Source: Phaeotremella fagi | Lineage: Eukaryota; Basidiomycota; Tremellomycetes; Tremellales; Phaeotremellaceae | Reading direction: 5' to 3' | Assembly: GCA_001599715.1 (NCBI GenBank) | Contig: BCHU01000012.1 | Span: forward strand, 868,001 to 932,000 | Length of the DNA: 64,000 nt | Shown: piece by piece, positions 10,588-21,852 of the stretch | Layout: every line of letters begins with the position of its first letter | Position numbering within the stretch: position 1 is the stretch's first letter | Translations under genes and position numbers: made by a program | Notes under the pieces: generated by a model | What the model was told of the DNA's origin: nothing | What the model saw: the letters and a program-made list of their open reading frames with translations, nothing else | Database searches by the model: none

Positions 10588-11894
10588 ATGGAAGATCCCT
10601 CTGGCTGGTCATTAACAGAATCAGATCCTCAAGTGTTCACTGAACTACTTAAAAATCTTGGAGTCAAAGGGTTACAAGTTGTGCGTTGGAGTTACCGTTG
10701 TCAGTGTTGCTGACACCAACAGGACGATCTATACTCTTTAGACCAAGATACACTCAACACACTTCAACCTATCCATGCTTTGATTTTCTTGTTTAAATAC
10801 GTTGGTGGTGAGGAGGGAAAGATGTCTTCTGGGGTCGATGTTGATCCATTGCAATCTGGGGTTTGGTTTGCTAACCAGGTAAGTCGTGCTATATCAAGTC
10901 TAAGTCTGTATTTGTTGACAACGACGTTAGGTTATAAACAACAGTTGTGGAACTTTGGCTGCTTTAAATGCTGTAGGTCTAGATTTAGCTCAATGATTTA
11001 GATCTAAAAATATCGACTAGGTTATGAACATCCCCCCTACACCTTCCGAATATCCTGCTGAATCGATAGAATTAGGTGTAAGTCCCCAGCTCATCCAGAT
11101 GTTCGACCATTAATCCATCATAGTCAGAATTAGAAAATCTACGAGAATTCGGTGCAGGAATGGATTCAATGGAGTAAGTCCATCACCAACCCTCTCAAAT
11201 CCAATTCAACTCAACCCAACCTTAACAGCCTAGGACATATCCTCTCGTCCTCTGAAAAAATTCGTGAAGTCCACAACTCGTTCTCGAAATCATCACCTTT
11301 TTCACTTGATCCCAACGCTTTCCCGGAAAGGGAGAAAGAGGACGCTTACCATTTCGTAACTTATCTACCTGTTAACGGGATGTTATACGAGTTGGACGGA
11401 CTTCGTTCCATGCCTGTCATGCATGCTCCTGTAGATGGGGATTGGTTGGAAGTCGCGAGAGAAACTATTGAAAGGAGGATCGAAACTTATCCACCTGGTT
11501 CTGTAGGTCGTTCATCAGTTACTCAAGGCTAACATGTAGGTCATGTTTAATCTCCTTTGTATACGTTCATCGTCTATACCTCGATTAGAACGATTACTTC
11601 AAAACCCGAATCTGGCTCAGGAATTGAAATTTACATTAGGGGATCAATTGGAACATGAGAAGAACAAGGCGATGGTTGGGGCAAGGGAGAACGCGCTGAG
11701 AAGACATAATTTGTTACCTGTCGTTTTCGCTTTGTTCAAGGCTTTAGGTGAAGGTGGGGGTTTGGGTAGGTTATGTTTCTCTTAATCTGTTGAGCTTGAT
11801 GTTGATCAGTTTTGTCGTAGATCCCTTGGTTGACGCTGCTAGAGTTAAGGGGAGGGAGAGACGGGAGAAAAATAAATCCAAGGGGGAGGAGTGA
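10588..11894 (+). CDS. Ubiquitin C-terminal hydrolase, UCH37/UCHL5 type
   Basis: Eight exons (10588-10680, 10723-10878, 10931-10972, 11021-11077, 11124-11173, 11229-11502, 11540-11765, 11821-11894) give 323 residues. The N-terminus is a peptidase C12 domain (WSLTESDPQVFTELL). The likely catalytic triad is Cys89 (NNSCGTLAAL), His174 (DAYHFVTY) and Asp189 (YELDGL). After the catalytic domain a helical extension (LGDQLEHEKNKAM, then LLPVVFALFKAL) matches the ULD tail by which UCH37-type enzymes bind the proteasome lid receptor Rpn13, and the protein ends in a short basic tail. It would trim ubiquitin chains at the proteasome. S. pombe Uch2 is the fungal equivalent. The NNSCGT spelling is a normal variant of the active-site block. 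Confidence 0.94.
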
Positions 11895-12035
11895 GGGTCA
11901 GTCTTAAGTAGACAACAAAAGCTTGATGTAATGTTGTCGCTACAATGAGAAACACCAAATCCGACACCAGTATATTCATCTCTACTTGAATCTTTTACGT
12001 CCCCACTAACTCAACCCTAAACTTCATCCACTAAC

Positions 12036-12657
12036 CTAATGATGAGCATCCTTCTTTGGTAAATCTTGTTCCAAGAAACTCAAATATTCATCAGCACTCT
12101 CACCACCTGTAGCGGCACCAGCACCAGTGGCTGGTTTAGCGGTAGCGCCGAGAGTTGGTTCGACGGTATCGAATTTTGATAGTTCACCTGCGAGATCGGA
12201 GGGGAGGGTTGGTGGTTTGGGCGCTGAGGGGGCAGTGAAAGATCTGACGGCTTGGGCGGCGGCTTCTTTTGACTATTGGGGGTTGGGTTAGGTTTTGAAT
12301 TGGACTGGGAGGGGAGAGGGGGGGACTTACGACTGGTGGAGCTTTGTATCCTTTTAATTGGGAGACGTAGAGGTCTTGAATGAAGTCTAGGTTGGGGTTA
12401 GTTTGATGTTGGGATTGTGATTTGGATGGTGGTTTTTGAGATAGGACTGTGGGTACTGGATGGGTTGCTACACTTACCCTTCTTAACAGCACTCGACACA
12501 GAGAAAGATCGAGTGAAAGTTGGAACACGAGCCTATTTTTTCATGTATCAGTTTAATGTGTTCTTTTTTCGATGGGTTGTCAGAAGTGAAGGAAAGGCGG
12601 TGTGGGGAAGTGAGGCTGGTGCTGATAACTTACACCTAGACGGAGGATTGAAGCCAT
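12036..12657 (-). CDS. ATP14: Mitochondrial F1Fo ATP synthase subunit h
   Basis: Exons 12657-12634, 12532-12478, 12386-12331 and 12272-12036 sum to 372 nt, 123 residues. The first exon is only 24 nt and supplies the start of a mitochondrial presequence. The presequence is rich in Arg, Ser and Thr and free of acids. The mature part starts near FIQDLYVSQLKGYK, the signature of yeast Atp14, and ends in an acidic segment (ESADEYLSFLEQDL). Subunit h belongs to the Fo peripheral stalk, which holds F1 against rotation in the inner mitochondrial membrane. The gene is convergent with the UCH37 gene, 141 nt away. The long first introns (101 and 91 nt) are unusual beside the short introns nearby. Confidence 0.9.
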
Positions 12658-13454
12658 TGTATAGATATTTGGAATTTGATTTACTGGATGAAGAGGATGG
12701 ATAATGATTTGACTTGGAGTGTAGGAGATGAAAACGGAGGGGGGTGCTGTTTGACGGAACGGGGTTTGGGCGGTTTATACGGGGGGTTCATTTAAGAGTG
12801 GTGTTTTTTGGCATGCTTTTCTCTTAAATTTCGGAGGGGATACATGGGTTCTACGGACGATGATAGATAGGAGGATAGCTGGGGGTAGGAAAGAGGTGGT
12901 ATGACAGGTCTACAATGGTATATACAACACTGATCATGAACAATCCCCTTCAGCACCAACTAAACCGAGTAGATGTTAACAACCTCCCTCCTCCTCCATC
13001 GACTACTCTACAACCCAAACCCCAGCTCAACTCTACATCAAACCACACTACAACCTCCATTCCAAGCCTTTTAGAGTCAGACCAAATAGCAAAAGCCGTC
13101 CCTATTTAAACAAGGATTGTGGCTGCCGAACGGCAGATGTCAACCTAAAGTCTCTAACGATCTTTAGTCATCTCTCTGCAGCCTAGGAATGTCATCCTTT
13201 CTTAAAAACTAGAGGGGGATGGTTTGTCAGTGCATGTTTTTATGAAAATATGTTAGTGAGAGATATGACTTACCTTGGAAGGATGAAGAAAGAGAAGAGA
13301 GATCGTGTAAAGAATGAATTTTGGTAGGGAATGATTGATAAGGATAATAATTGGTTAATACACGTAATATTTGTATTCCTATGTTGTTACTGTGTACCAT
13401 TCTGAACATCTATCTAACTATTCTATCTACCCTCCCCTTGCCCCCTCCCTCAGG
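12658..13454. promoter_or_regulatory. Divergent promoter region, ATP14 / ARID protein
   Basis: About 0.8 kb between two divergent starts. The frame upstream of 13455 is open to 13371, and CCCTCCCTCAG just before the ATG could be the end of a leader intron. Short ORFs here look accidental. Confidence 0.45.
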
Positions 13455-16400
13455 ATGAACACTGAAAATGAAGCTGCTAGAGCTAGAAGACTCAAGAGAG
13501 AAGCTCTACAAGCTCAGTTAAGAGCTTTAGACGACGAAGAGAGGTTAGTTCACGTCATTTCCTTCTCTAACTCTAGATCCCAATCCCAAGCTCTGGCCCA
13601 AGCCAGATCACGATTAACAGCGATACCTGCACCTGTACCACACTCCAAACAAGCAGCTAGCTTACCGTGGCAACACACATCTCAATTCTCCGGCAACTAC
13701 CCCCCAGTCTCTGGTCCAGGTCCAAGTTCGTCACGTTCAATCAGTCAACAATCGATTCCTCCAAGAAGCACCAGCTCAAACTCCAACTTGAACCAGACAA
13801 CGCCTTTACCCTGCGGATCTCTACCGCTTCCATCCAGAGAACAGGTGAATGATTATCTCATAACTCATCAGAACCAACCTAGAGGTCTCGATTCAGGGTA
13901 TGCCATTGACGGGAGGACGTTTGATGTCTACGGTCTCTTTGCAGCAGTAGCCAACGCAGGTGGAAGTGAAGCTGTAAGTTAACCCGTGCTCGATTGTCTC
14001 TGACCCCCAGGTCACGACCAAGAATTGGTGGCCAGTGATAGCTGGTTTCGTTGGGTTCACTATCGTTCCATCCAGAGAACCAGGTATAAGATCTTCACCA
14101 GTGGTCGGTACTTTTATTCAAGGTTTCTATCAGAAAAGATTAAGAGGTTTGGAAGAGCTGTGGGATCGGACACAGAATTTGGACTCGGCACTCCCTCAGG
14201 CCGAAGGGTCAGGTTCAAGAATGTCGTTAGGTGCTATCGTTCATTCCGATCCAACCCATAATCACCCCGAGTGGTCTAGTAACTCATTCGGTTCTGGTAT
14301 AGCACCGGTTCAAGTGAGTCAAGACGTGAAGAGTGCTTATGCCAGGTACCACGCGAATATCCCAATCTCCCTTGGTCTGGTCCATCAACATCCCCACTCG
14401 ATCGTCAAGAACAATCTTCCACAGCTGAAAGGGAAAAGAACAATGCTAGACATCAATCAACTGCTGTTCATGGACATCGAGTTCTACACCAACCTACACC
14501 TTCGTATCCTCCTTCGAACGGCGTTCCAGGATTGTTAACTCACCAAGCTGAACTCCAGTCACGTCATTTGATCCATGTTCCAGATTGTATACGTTCTACT
14601 CAACTATCGGTGTCCCCCACATCCACGACCTCCAAACCAAAGAAAAAAGCCATTCCCTCACCTCTGATTACACCAACATCGGCCATAATGCCACCAACCC
14701 CAGCTTCACCTGCTTTACCTCTAGGCGTGATTCCACCAGAAATTAAAACGTTTGAACAGTTCGTCGCATCGCGGTTTCTGTTGTTGCCCCTCCCTGGTGA
14801 CGGGGTATCAATCAATCCAACCGGCCACACACCGTTCGTCTATTACAGCTTACGTTGTCACGAATTGAAACACGCCGTTATGAATCTCAAAGCCAAAACT
14901 CCTGGACATAGATTGTTGAAAGAGGAGGAGATGAAGTTTTGGAACAAGCTTGGTAAGTGAGGTGTTTAGTCTGGAGTTGACGTCTAGTTGCGATTTTGGA
15001 TGCAAACAGGAGTATCACCGTCCCAGCTGTTGCCGATCTTCAGCTTGGCACAAAGAGATTAGTAGCTGCGTTGCCAGCTTCAAGGTCGAAATCGACCCCA
15101 TCGAATCCAACCAGTGCAAATGGCAAAACTCCCGCATTAATTCCTGCACCCGTCTCCTCTTCCAGCGAGTCTCATTCTTTACCCCAATCGACACCATCAA
15201 ACAGTTCTCATCCCATTCAACCGCCGTTTTCTTCGCGACCACTCAATTCTGCCATCTCTTCTGGTTCAAACCTTTCAATCCAACCCACACCGACACCACC
15301 CTCCAGACCTACCAGCGTGTTGACCAGCTCGACACCCGCAGCTGATTTCATCAAAATGGTTTTCAACAGAAAAGTCGAAACTATTGTAAACACCATCAAA
15401 TCAGGGGTGTCACAAAAACCACCAACTCCAACGTCGGCGTCAGCTTCAGCGTCAGCTGGTCCTTCCAGCACGCCCACTGGTACACCCACTGCTACCAAAG
15501 CACCCAAACAACCCAAACCGAAAACGCCTAAAGCACCCAAAGAACCGAAAGCGCCTAAACCCCAACCGTTCAGTTTAGCCTTTACGCCATCTTCATCACC
15601 CAAAACTCTTATCCACCTGTCTACCGGTCGACCTAGTGTTGCCCATATCGCTTCTCCCAAGAGTGCAACCAAGGCAACAACTCCGAGCACAAAGGTTGCA
15701 GCAGTTGTCAACAAGGTATCTACACCTCTCCCAGAGGCGGGACCGTCATCGATACATACACCAACGGTTCCTACTAGCTCTTCTGCCACCCCTAGTCGAC
15801 ACGCAGTTGATCGACTTTCAGTTGTTATCCCGCCTCAAATCTCCCCTCGGTCTCTCAGACAACGCTCAGTCACCCCTCGCCCAGTTCGTCACGCTGTTGA
15901 CCGAATGCAAGTGGTGATTCCAATAACAAGTAGCAGACGATCAAATTTGATCCAACGGGGTCACTATGGTAAGTCAGCCGTGCGATCGTTACTAACCTTT
16001 AGACGCATTTAGAGACGATGCAGATGACGACGGTACAAGACGGCGATCAGCCCATATCCCACTACGTCCTGTCAAAATCAATCTTCCGTTAAAATCTCGC
16101 TCAGCAAAACCTAGAGACCCAGAGGATATTCCTGAAAGATTCCTTAGTCGACCTGGACCGGGTATTTTGGAACCTTTCAAATCGGTTCTCACTGAAGCCT
16201 CAATGGTCAATCGAGTTTGTGAATTCGAATGCGATTGGAAAGGTTGCGATGCTGTTTTAGCCTCTGAAGCGCATTTGAAGAAACATGTCATGGTTCGTCG
16301 TCACGCTCTTCAGGGAAAGTTTCAAGCAGGAGTATGTTTTTGCTGTATTTGCAAGGCTAATTTCGTAGCAATGGGGTCAAGACGTTTTGTTCAGATGCCA

Positions 16401-17164
16401 CTGGCGGGGTTGTGAGCAACCTTGTTTCACGAGTGAAAAGAATTTGGAGCAACATCTTGTCGCTCGTCATATATCCAGAATTCTGTTCTGTCCTTATGAA
16501 TGTGGGTTTGGACTTTGGGGCAAGGCTGATATCAGATTGTGATTCGAACTCACCGACTGTCTCACATTTGGCTCGTGTAGGTTTTTGGTCGTTCCTCGCT
16601 TCAGTACTAATAAACTTTTAGCACGTTATGAAAAATCACGACGATCCTTCGGACAAACCAAAACCTTTAACCGATCTTTCAGAAAGGTTACCTCCACCTC
16701 GTCCGATACCTTTGGAACCGTTACCAACAGCCGCGAGAGCTGATGAACTAACAACAAACCAAGTCCCGGGTACCTCGTACAGATCAGCAACGAGACAAGA
16801 ATACATTCGACAGAAAGTCCAAAAGAATTGTTTCGGTGGTGAAGATCCAGTATTGGTCGTTACCCACCCTATACCCATTCTTCAACCTCTCGAAAATAAC
16901 GATGACGCTTCAATGTCTGTTCCCAATTCTGTTGAATTGGGTTTGGGGACGGATGGTTTTGACGAAGATGATTTACGTGGTAGGGTTTTGGGTAGGAAGA
17001 ATAGTAGGAAGAGGGTTAGATTGATTTTGGAGGTTGTTATCCCTGTTAGGAAACGATCTAGATTGGATCAGGTTGATCAGGTTGAGGAGGAGGACCAGAT
17101 TGAGGAGGAGGATCAGATTGAGGAAGAAGATCAGATTGAGGAGGGTCCGATTGAAGTTTATTAG
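13455..17164 (+). CDS. ARID and C2H2 zinc-finger chromatin-remodelling subunit (RSC9/ARID2-like)
   Basis: Exons 13455-13973, 14011-14313, 14346-14952, 14988-15968, 16003-16331, 16369-16501, 16536-16576 and 16622-17164 give 1151 residues. After a Gln/Ser-rich N-terminus comes an ARID-like domain (TFDVYGLFAAVANAGGSEAV, NWWPVIAGFVGF). A long Ser/Thr/Pro linker precedes C2H2 fingers (CDWKGCDAV...HLKKHVMVRRH; CHWRGC...HLVARH; a degenerate third). This order matches ARID2/RSC9-type subunits of PBAF/RSC remodellers, which act on promoter nucleosomes. The C-terminus is acidic with three near-identical six-residue units (EEEDQI) at 17082-17144. A 33-nt stretch at 13544-13576 has a good donor, branch site and acceptor and is in frame, so the true protein may be 11 residues shorter. 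Confidence 0.82.
17082..17144 (+). repeat. 18-nt coding tandem repeat (EEEDQI units)
   Basis: About three copies of an 18-nt unit of the GAGGAGGAGGATCAGATT type near the 3' end of the ARID gene, encoding an acidic tail. Such a tract is prone to copy-number change between strains. Confidence 0.8.
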
Positions 17165-17600
17165 TGTTTTGGTGAAAGTTTTATCATAAGCATAACCATA
17201 CAGTATATATTGTTGGCATTCTTCATCCTTTGTATTTAGACGACGCTGTATGTATGTATTCGTAGAACACAACGCTAAAGCTGCATCTGATGATCTCACA
17301 CGAAACAACCAGGCTCTGCTCCAGGAATGTTCGATGCCAGAATCAGGGAATAGGATTGTTTCATTTATGAGTTTGGAGTATGCAGTATCCCCTCCCCTTT
17401 ACCTGCCACAACCATTTCTATAGCTGTCTACGTTCCTTTCGAGCCTCCTTGCAAGGATTGGTACGTCACATTACTTCAGCTGAGCAATATCCTTTCAAGA
17501 CCATTCGGAGTTCCAATGCGAGTCATACAGTCCAGTGGCGACAAATATCTTTTTCACCTCTTCTTTCCTACTTCCATATCGAATCGATTAATCAAGCACG
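17165..17600. other. Intergenic region upstream of first orphan paralogue
   Basis: Contains 3' sequence of the ARID gene and the promoter of the next gene. The segment 17506-17543 is shared with the promoter of the second paralogue (18691-18726). Confidence 0.5.
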
Positions 17601-18435
17601 ATGAGTACCCAAAGTTCGTCTAACCCTCAATTCAGTGAGAACAATGAAGTTCCAATTCATACAGAATGTGAGTTCCTCTTGAAAAGAATTACCGAGGAAT
17701 CTACTGAAGTGGCCCGCCTTTTTCTCCTTAGCTACGCCCCCAGCCCTCACCGCTGAACAAGTATACGAGAAATATTCAAACGCAAGATATCCGTCTCCAC
17801 CCCTTCCTGGGCTTCGACTAGAAAAGAGCTTCGACTGGCCCACAGCACTCAAAGATTACGATGCACTTCCCGAATCCGGTGTCGACGAAGAACGACTTTC
17901 TTACATCACAGCGTTCTTCAAGAGTGCTTTCAAAGCTAAGAACATCGAAACCCAAAACCAATCCTTCAGACGATCAACTGATGAAGACACCATCTCAAGA
18001 GAACTTGCTCAACTCAAAGTCGTTGGACGATTAGCTCAAGTTTTAGCCACAACAACGCCTTCGCGCTTGAGTGACTCGGCTTTAGAGATGATCGAACCTG
18101 GAGCTAGTCTTCATGCCAGGGAAATTTGGAAGACGTCGGCAGCAGCGAGTACAAACGGTGATCCTTCTGAGGGAACGGCGGTTTCTGCTTTGCTGATGAG
18201 CTATAGAGAAGATCCTGAAGATTGGAAAGAGGATAGAAAGGTCAAACCGTACACTTGTTCCATTCATTCTTTGGTTGATGAGAGTGAAAGCAAGGAGATT
18301 GATGGTAACGAAGAAGGAGATTCTGGGGTCAACCAACAAGATCTCGAAAGCCGAGGTGGAGACGGTGTTTGGGAAGAAATAGGTGTAGAAGGAGACAGCA
18401 GTGGAGTCTCACGAACCGCCAGTACTAAGAATTGA
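17601..18435 (+). CDS. Unrecognised protein, tandem paralogue A
   Basis: Two exons (17601-17667, 17732-18435) encode 256 residues. I do not recognise a family. A short Ser/Asn-rich start is followed by a segment shared with the next gene: LTAEQVYEKYS, then TALKDYD, SYITAFFKSAFK, IETQNQSF and a helix ending MIEPGASLHARE. The C-terminal third is acidic and low complexity and ends in a form of SGVSRTASTK. No signal peptide or membrane segment is seen, so a soluble cytosolic or nuclear protein is likely. Exon 1 is 67 nt in both paralogues and the intron phase is the same, showing recent tandem duplication. Confidence 0.75.
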
Positions 18436-18787
18436 AGAAGGAAGGGCGGCTTTTTCTGAGGCACTTGTTTACGAGGAAGAGGAGAATGCTTAGGGATACA
18501 ATTCAGAAAAGTGCTTGGTGAGGTGCTGTACAGTAGTTTGAGTTAGTTAATTTTCGTAGTCAGTTGAATGTAGGCGTATTGAGACATTTAGTATTTCTTG
18601 TAACCAAATATCTTCCCATCCTTTCGACAAGGTCTTCAGTCGACTGTGCATGATGCTGGTCAAAAAAGGAAATCTCCTTTCACGACTGTAGGAGTTCCAC
18701 AAGAATGATACAGTCTCTTGTGGGGACACTTTCCTTCTCAACTTTTGATTTCTACTTCCCCTTTTCGGTACACCGACGTAAGACATC
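18436..18787. other. Intergenic region between orphan paralogues A and B
   Basis: Contains a promoter block (18691-18726, GGAGTTCCA...ATACAGTC...GGGGACA) resembling the sequence upstream of paralogue A, so the duplication included the promoter. Confidence 0.55.
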
Positions 18788-19709
18788 ATGAGCAGTCAGA
18801 CGTCCCCCACTGAGTTTAATGAGAGTCAGCCAGGGCCCTCAATCGGCAGTCATAGTGAGTCATTCGAAGCTTCCATCGTGAGAACAATGATCTGAACTAA
18901 ACCCCTCAGCTACCGTCCTCACGCCTGAAGAGGTCTATCAAAAATACGCGAATTCCACAACTCCAATCCCTTACTCTTTTGCTCTCCAATGTGAACTAGA
19001 CTTTGACTCGGTCACCGCCCTCAAAGATTACAATTCACTCGAAGATCAAGACCCAAATCGATCCTCCTACATCGCAGCTTTTCTCAAAAGTACATTCAAA
19101 CGTAAAGGTATCGAAACACGAAATCAATTTTTCAGTCTTACGCCTGATAGAGAAACTCTGAAAAGAGAAATGACTCAATTGTGGGTAATCGACGAGATCG
19201 CCCCAGTTGTTCATCAGTCAGGTTCAAGTCGGGTGTTAGATCCGATTTTGGGGATGATAGAACCTGGCGCTCGTCTCTATGCAAGAGAGTCTTTCAAGCT
19301 GTTTTCATTGTTCAACAGTCTTAAACATACAAATGAATATATCTCCGGTGAAACAAAGCTTATACTGAAGGAGTTGGAAAGAGCAACGAACGGTCGGTGG
19401 GAAAGCATGCGAAAAGAAAAACCGCGCAACTGTTCGGTCTCTTCTCTAATCGATGAGAGTGAGGTTAGGAGAGTCGAAGGTTATGGCGAAGGAAATGATT
19501 TGAAGTCAGATAATGAGAATCAAAAGGCTGGGAGTCTGGTAGTCTCAAACAAAGGTGACTTGGAAGATAGAGACGAAGGAGAGAATAGTGGAGTCTCCCA
19601 AAACACCAGTACCAAGACTTCAAAGGTTGGTCGCACGTCCAGACTTTTAAGTAGACTAGGTCTCTCTAAGGGGAAGAACAGCGAAGTCCCTCCACAGGGG
19701 GATGCTTAA
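18788..19709 (+). CDS. Unrecognised protein, tandem paralogue B
   Basis: Two exons (18788-18854, 18910-19709) encode 288 residues. It aligns along its length with the neighbouring paralogue A: LTPEEVYQKYA, TALKDYN, SYIAAFLKSTFK, IETRNQFF, MIEPGARLYARE, and the SGVSQNTSTK tail. It extends further, with a basic end (SKVGRTSRLLSRLGLSKGK). Identity looks like 35-45% by eye, so the pair has diverged quickly while keeping gene structure. No known domain is visible. Confidence 0.75.
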
Positions 19710-19984
19710 CCAACTAGGAAATGCGTGTAGTGATGTGTTGTAGTATAAGTTAGTTCATTTTCCCTTATACGAATGATACAGTACCGGAATGTAGATTGAT
19801 GGACGCTCATTCTTGATTGCTGGTTCTCACAGTCGTTGATTTTGCATGTTCATCTTATGCAGTAGCTAATAAGTATATTAGCACGACGAGACACTTATTT
19901 TTGATCAATGACTCGAGTTGTACACTTGTAAAGTAGCATCAATTTATTCCACGAACTGCAGGTTAAGAATGCCCGCCACGATCG

Positions 19985-21651
19985 ATGGCGACCATTCGGC
20001 CTCGGTCAAGTTTCGTCCAGAATCAGAAGGATACACAGTATCAACAAAAACACAGCAGCAACAACAAACCACGAACCAAACACCCCATGCAAACAACAAG
20101 ATCACTTTGGAAATCAATAACCAAATCAGCAACAATGGCAGCAGCTGTGGTTACCCAAGTCCAAGTCTCAGCCGCACCATCGGAACCAAGACTCAAGAAA
20201 GATCATTGGGCGAATGATCAGGGGACGTTGTTCTCTAACCCATGGCCATCGTTTCGAGTCAAGAATGTGAGTAGTGAGCATGTGCAGAGGAGAGTTCGCT
20301 CACTGATCTATCTGTTAGGATGCAAAAGGTATTGCCAAGGTGAGCACCAATTCCCATTTACCACACTTCACTGACGTCCGAAAAAGATGTTCTGGGAAGT
20401 CACAAGAAACCCACCACCAGATAAAGCCGACGCCTATAAAAACCCTTCGAAATACGTACCCCAAGTGAAACCAGATTTCGGAATTTCCCCAGCTTCAACT
20501 ACAGATAAACTCAAAGCTACCTGGTTAGGTCATGCCTGTTACCTCATCGAGTTACCTTCAAACGAAGGTTCTAAAGGTTTGACGATCCTTTTCGATCCAG
20601 TTTTCAGTAAACGATGTAGTCCGAGTCAATGGGCTGGACCTGAGAGGTTCACCCGTAAGTTTTACATTTGGTTGGTTGATCTGTTTGATTGACGGTTTCG
20701 ATTTTTAGCACCTCCATGTGATGTAGCTGCCCTACCTGAAGTTGACGTTATCGTGAGTAAAACAATCTGATACCAATCCCTAACATAAAACAGGTGATCT
20801 CACATAACCACTACGACCATGAGGACGTAACGACCCTTTCACAACTCTACACCAAACACAAATCCAAACCACCAGCACTTTTCGTCCCACTAAACACCGC
20901 TCGTACTTTAGGTGGAGTTTCCAACCTTCCCAAATCGTCTATCACGGAATTCGATTGGTGGGAGAACAGAGAGGTTACCGTTGAAGGTAAAGGGAAAGCC
21001 AAGATCACTTGTAGTGAGTACATTTCACCAATCCTAGATATCAATTCTTGGTATTGATACGATCATAAAAAGCACCCTGTCAACATTTCACCGGTAGAAG
21101 TCTTCTGGACCAGAACCATTCGTTATGGGCTTCATGGGCTGTACACAGTATCCCTCAAAAATCCGAGAAACCAGTTTCTGTAAGCCCCATTGAATATACA
21201 ATTCCTAACCAACCTCTAGGTATGGTTCGGAGGTGACACAGGTTACTGTACAGTAGATTCCGAGGTTTACGATATCGACCCCAGTCGACCAGTTTGTCCA
21301 GCGTTCAAAGAAATCGGTGATAAACTAGGTCCATTCACTCTAGGCTTAATCCCTATTGGAGCTTATAAACCCAGATGGTTCATGTCTCCAATCCATAACT
21401 GTCCTGTCGATTCAGTAAGGATGTTTCAAGATATCGTATGTTGTCTCCATCTTTTTATCCGTACGTTCACTGATTTCGAGGATCGAACGTAGAAATGTGA
21501 AAAAGCTATTGGGATCCATTGGGGTACTTGGATCCTTACCAATGAACCTATCGCTGAACCACCCAAGTTGTTGGCCGATTCGAGAAAATTGGTTGGCTTG
21601 ACGGAAGAGCAATTCACAACTGTTGCCATTGGTGAAACTACTTTTTACTAG
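19985..21651 (+). CDS. NAPE-hydrolysing phospholipase D-like metallo-beta-lactamase-fold enzyme
   Basis: Eight exons (19985-20266, 20319-20339, 20387-20654, 20709-20752, 20794-21013, 21073-21179, 21220-21435, 21493-21651) give 438 residues. The metallo-hydrolase core shows [12 protein letters not shown], the metal-binding HNHYDH, a second histidine in [18 protein letters not shown], and IHWGTWILT near the C-terminus, the order seen in NAPE-PLD and yeast Fmp30. These zinc enzymes release N-acylethanolamines from N-acyl phosphatidylethanolamine; Fmp30 is mitochondrial. The N-terminus is basic, Ser/Thr/Gln-rich and free of acids for many residues, fitting mitochondrial targeting. A second start at 20135 is possible. 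A 21-nt exon (20319-20339) lies between two introns. Confidence 0.9.
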
Positions 21652-21852
21652 GGTTTCGGACTGCACATTATGATTGGATAGACAAGTTTGTAGATAGACA
21701 AAGATGTACCAGTACCCAATCGCAGACAATCAAATACATCGTCAAAACATACGAAACTATAAAACTACGTTTTCCAACCAATCCTCATAAAACTCTCTCT
21801 TCTCCTTTAATCATAATTTACTTCTTCCTTCTTTCTTCAAATAGACCTTCTC

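Noticed and set aside
12915..13109. 64-codon plus-strand ORF between ATP14 and the ARID gene
   Set aside because: Low-complexity Thr/Pro/Asn content, no intron signals or neighbours that support it.
15217..15789. 190-codon minus-strand ORF inside the ARID gene
   Set aside because: Antisense shadow of the Ser/Thr/Pro-rich linker; composition is the mirror of that repeat.
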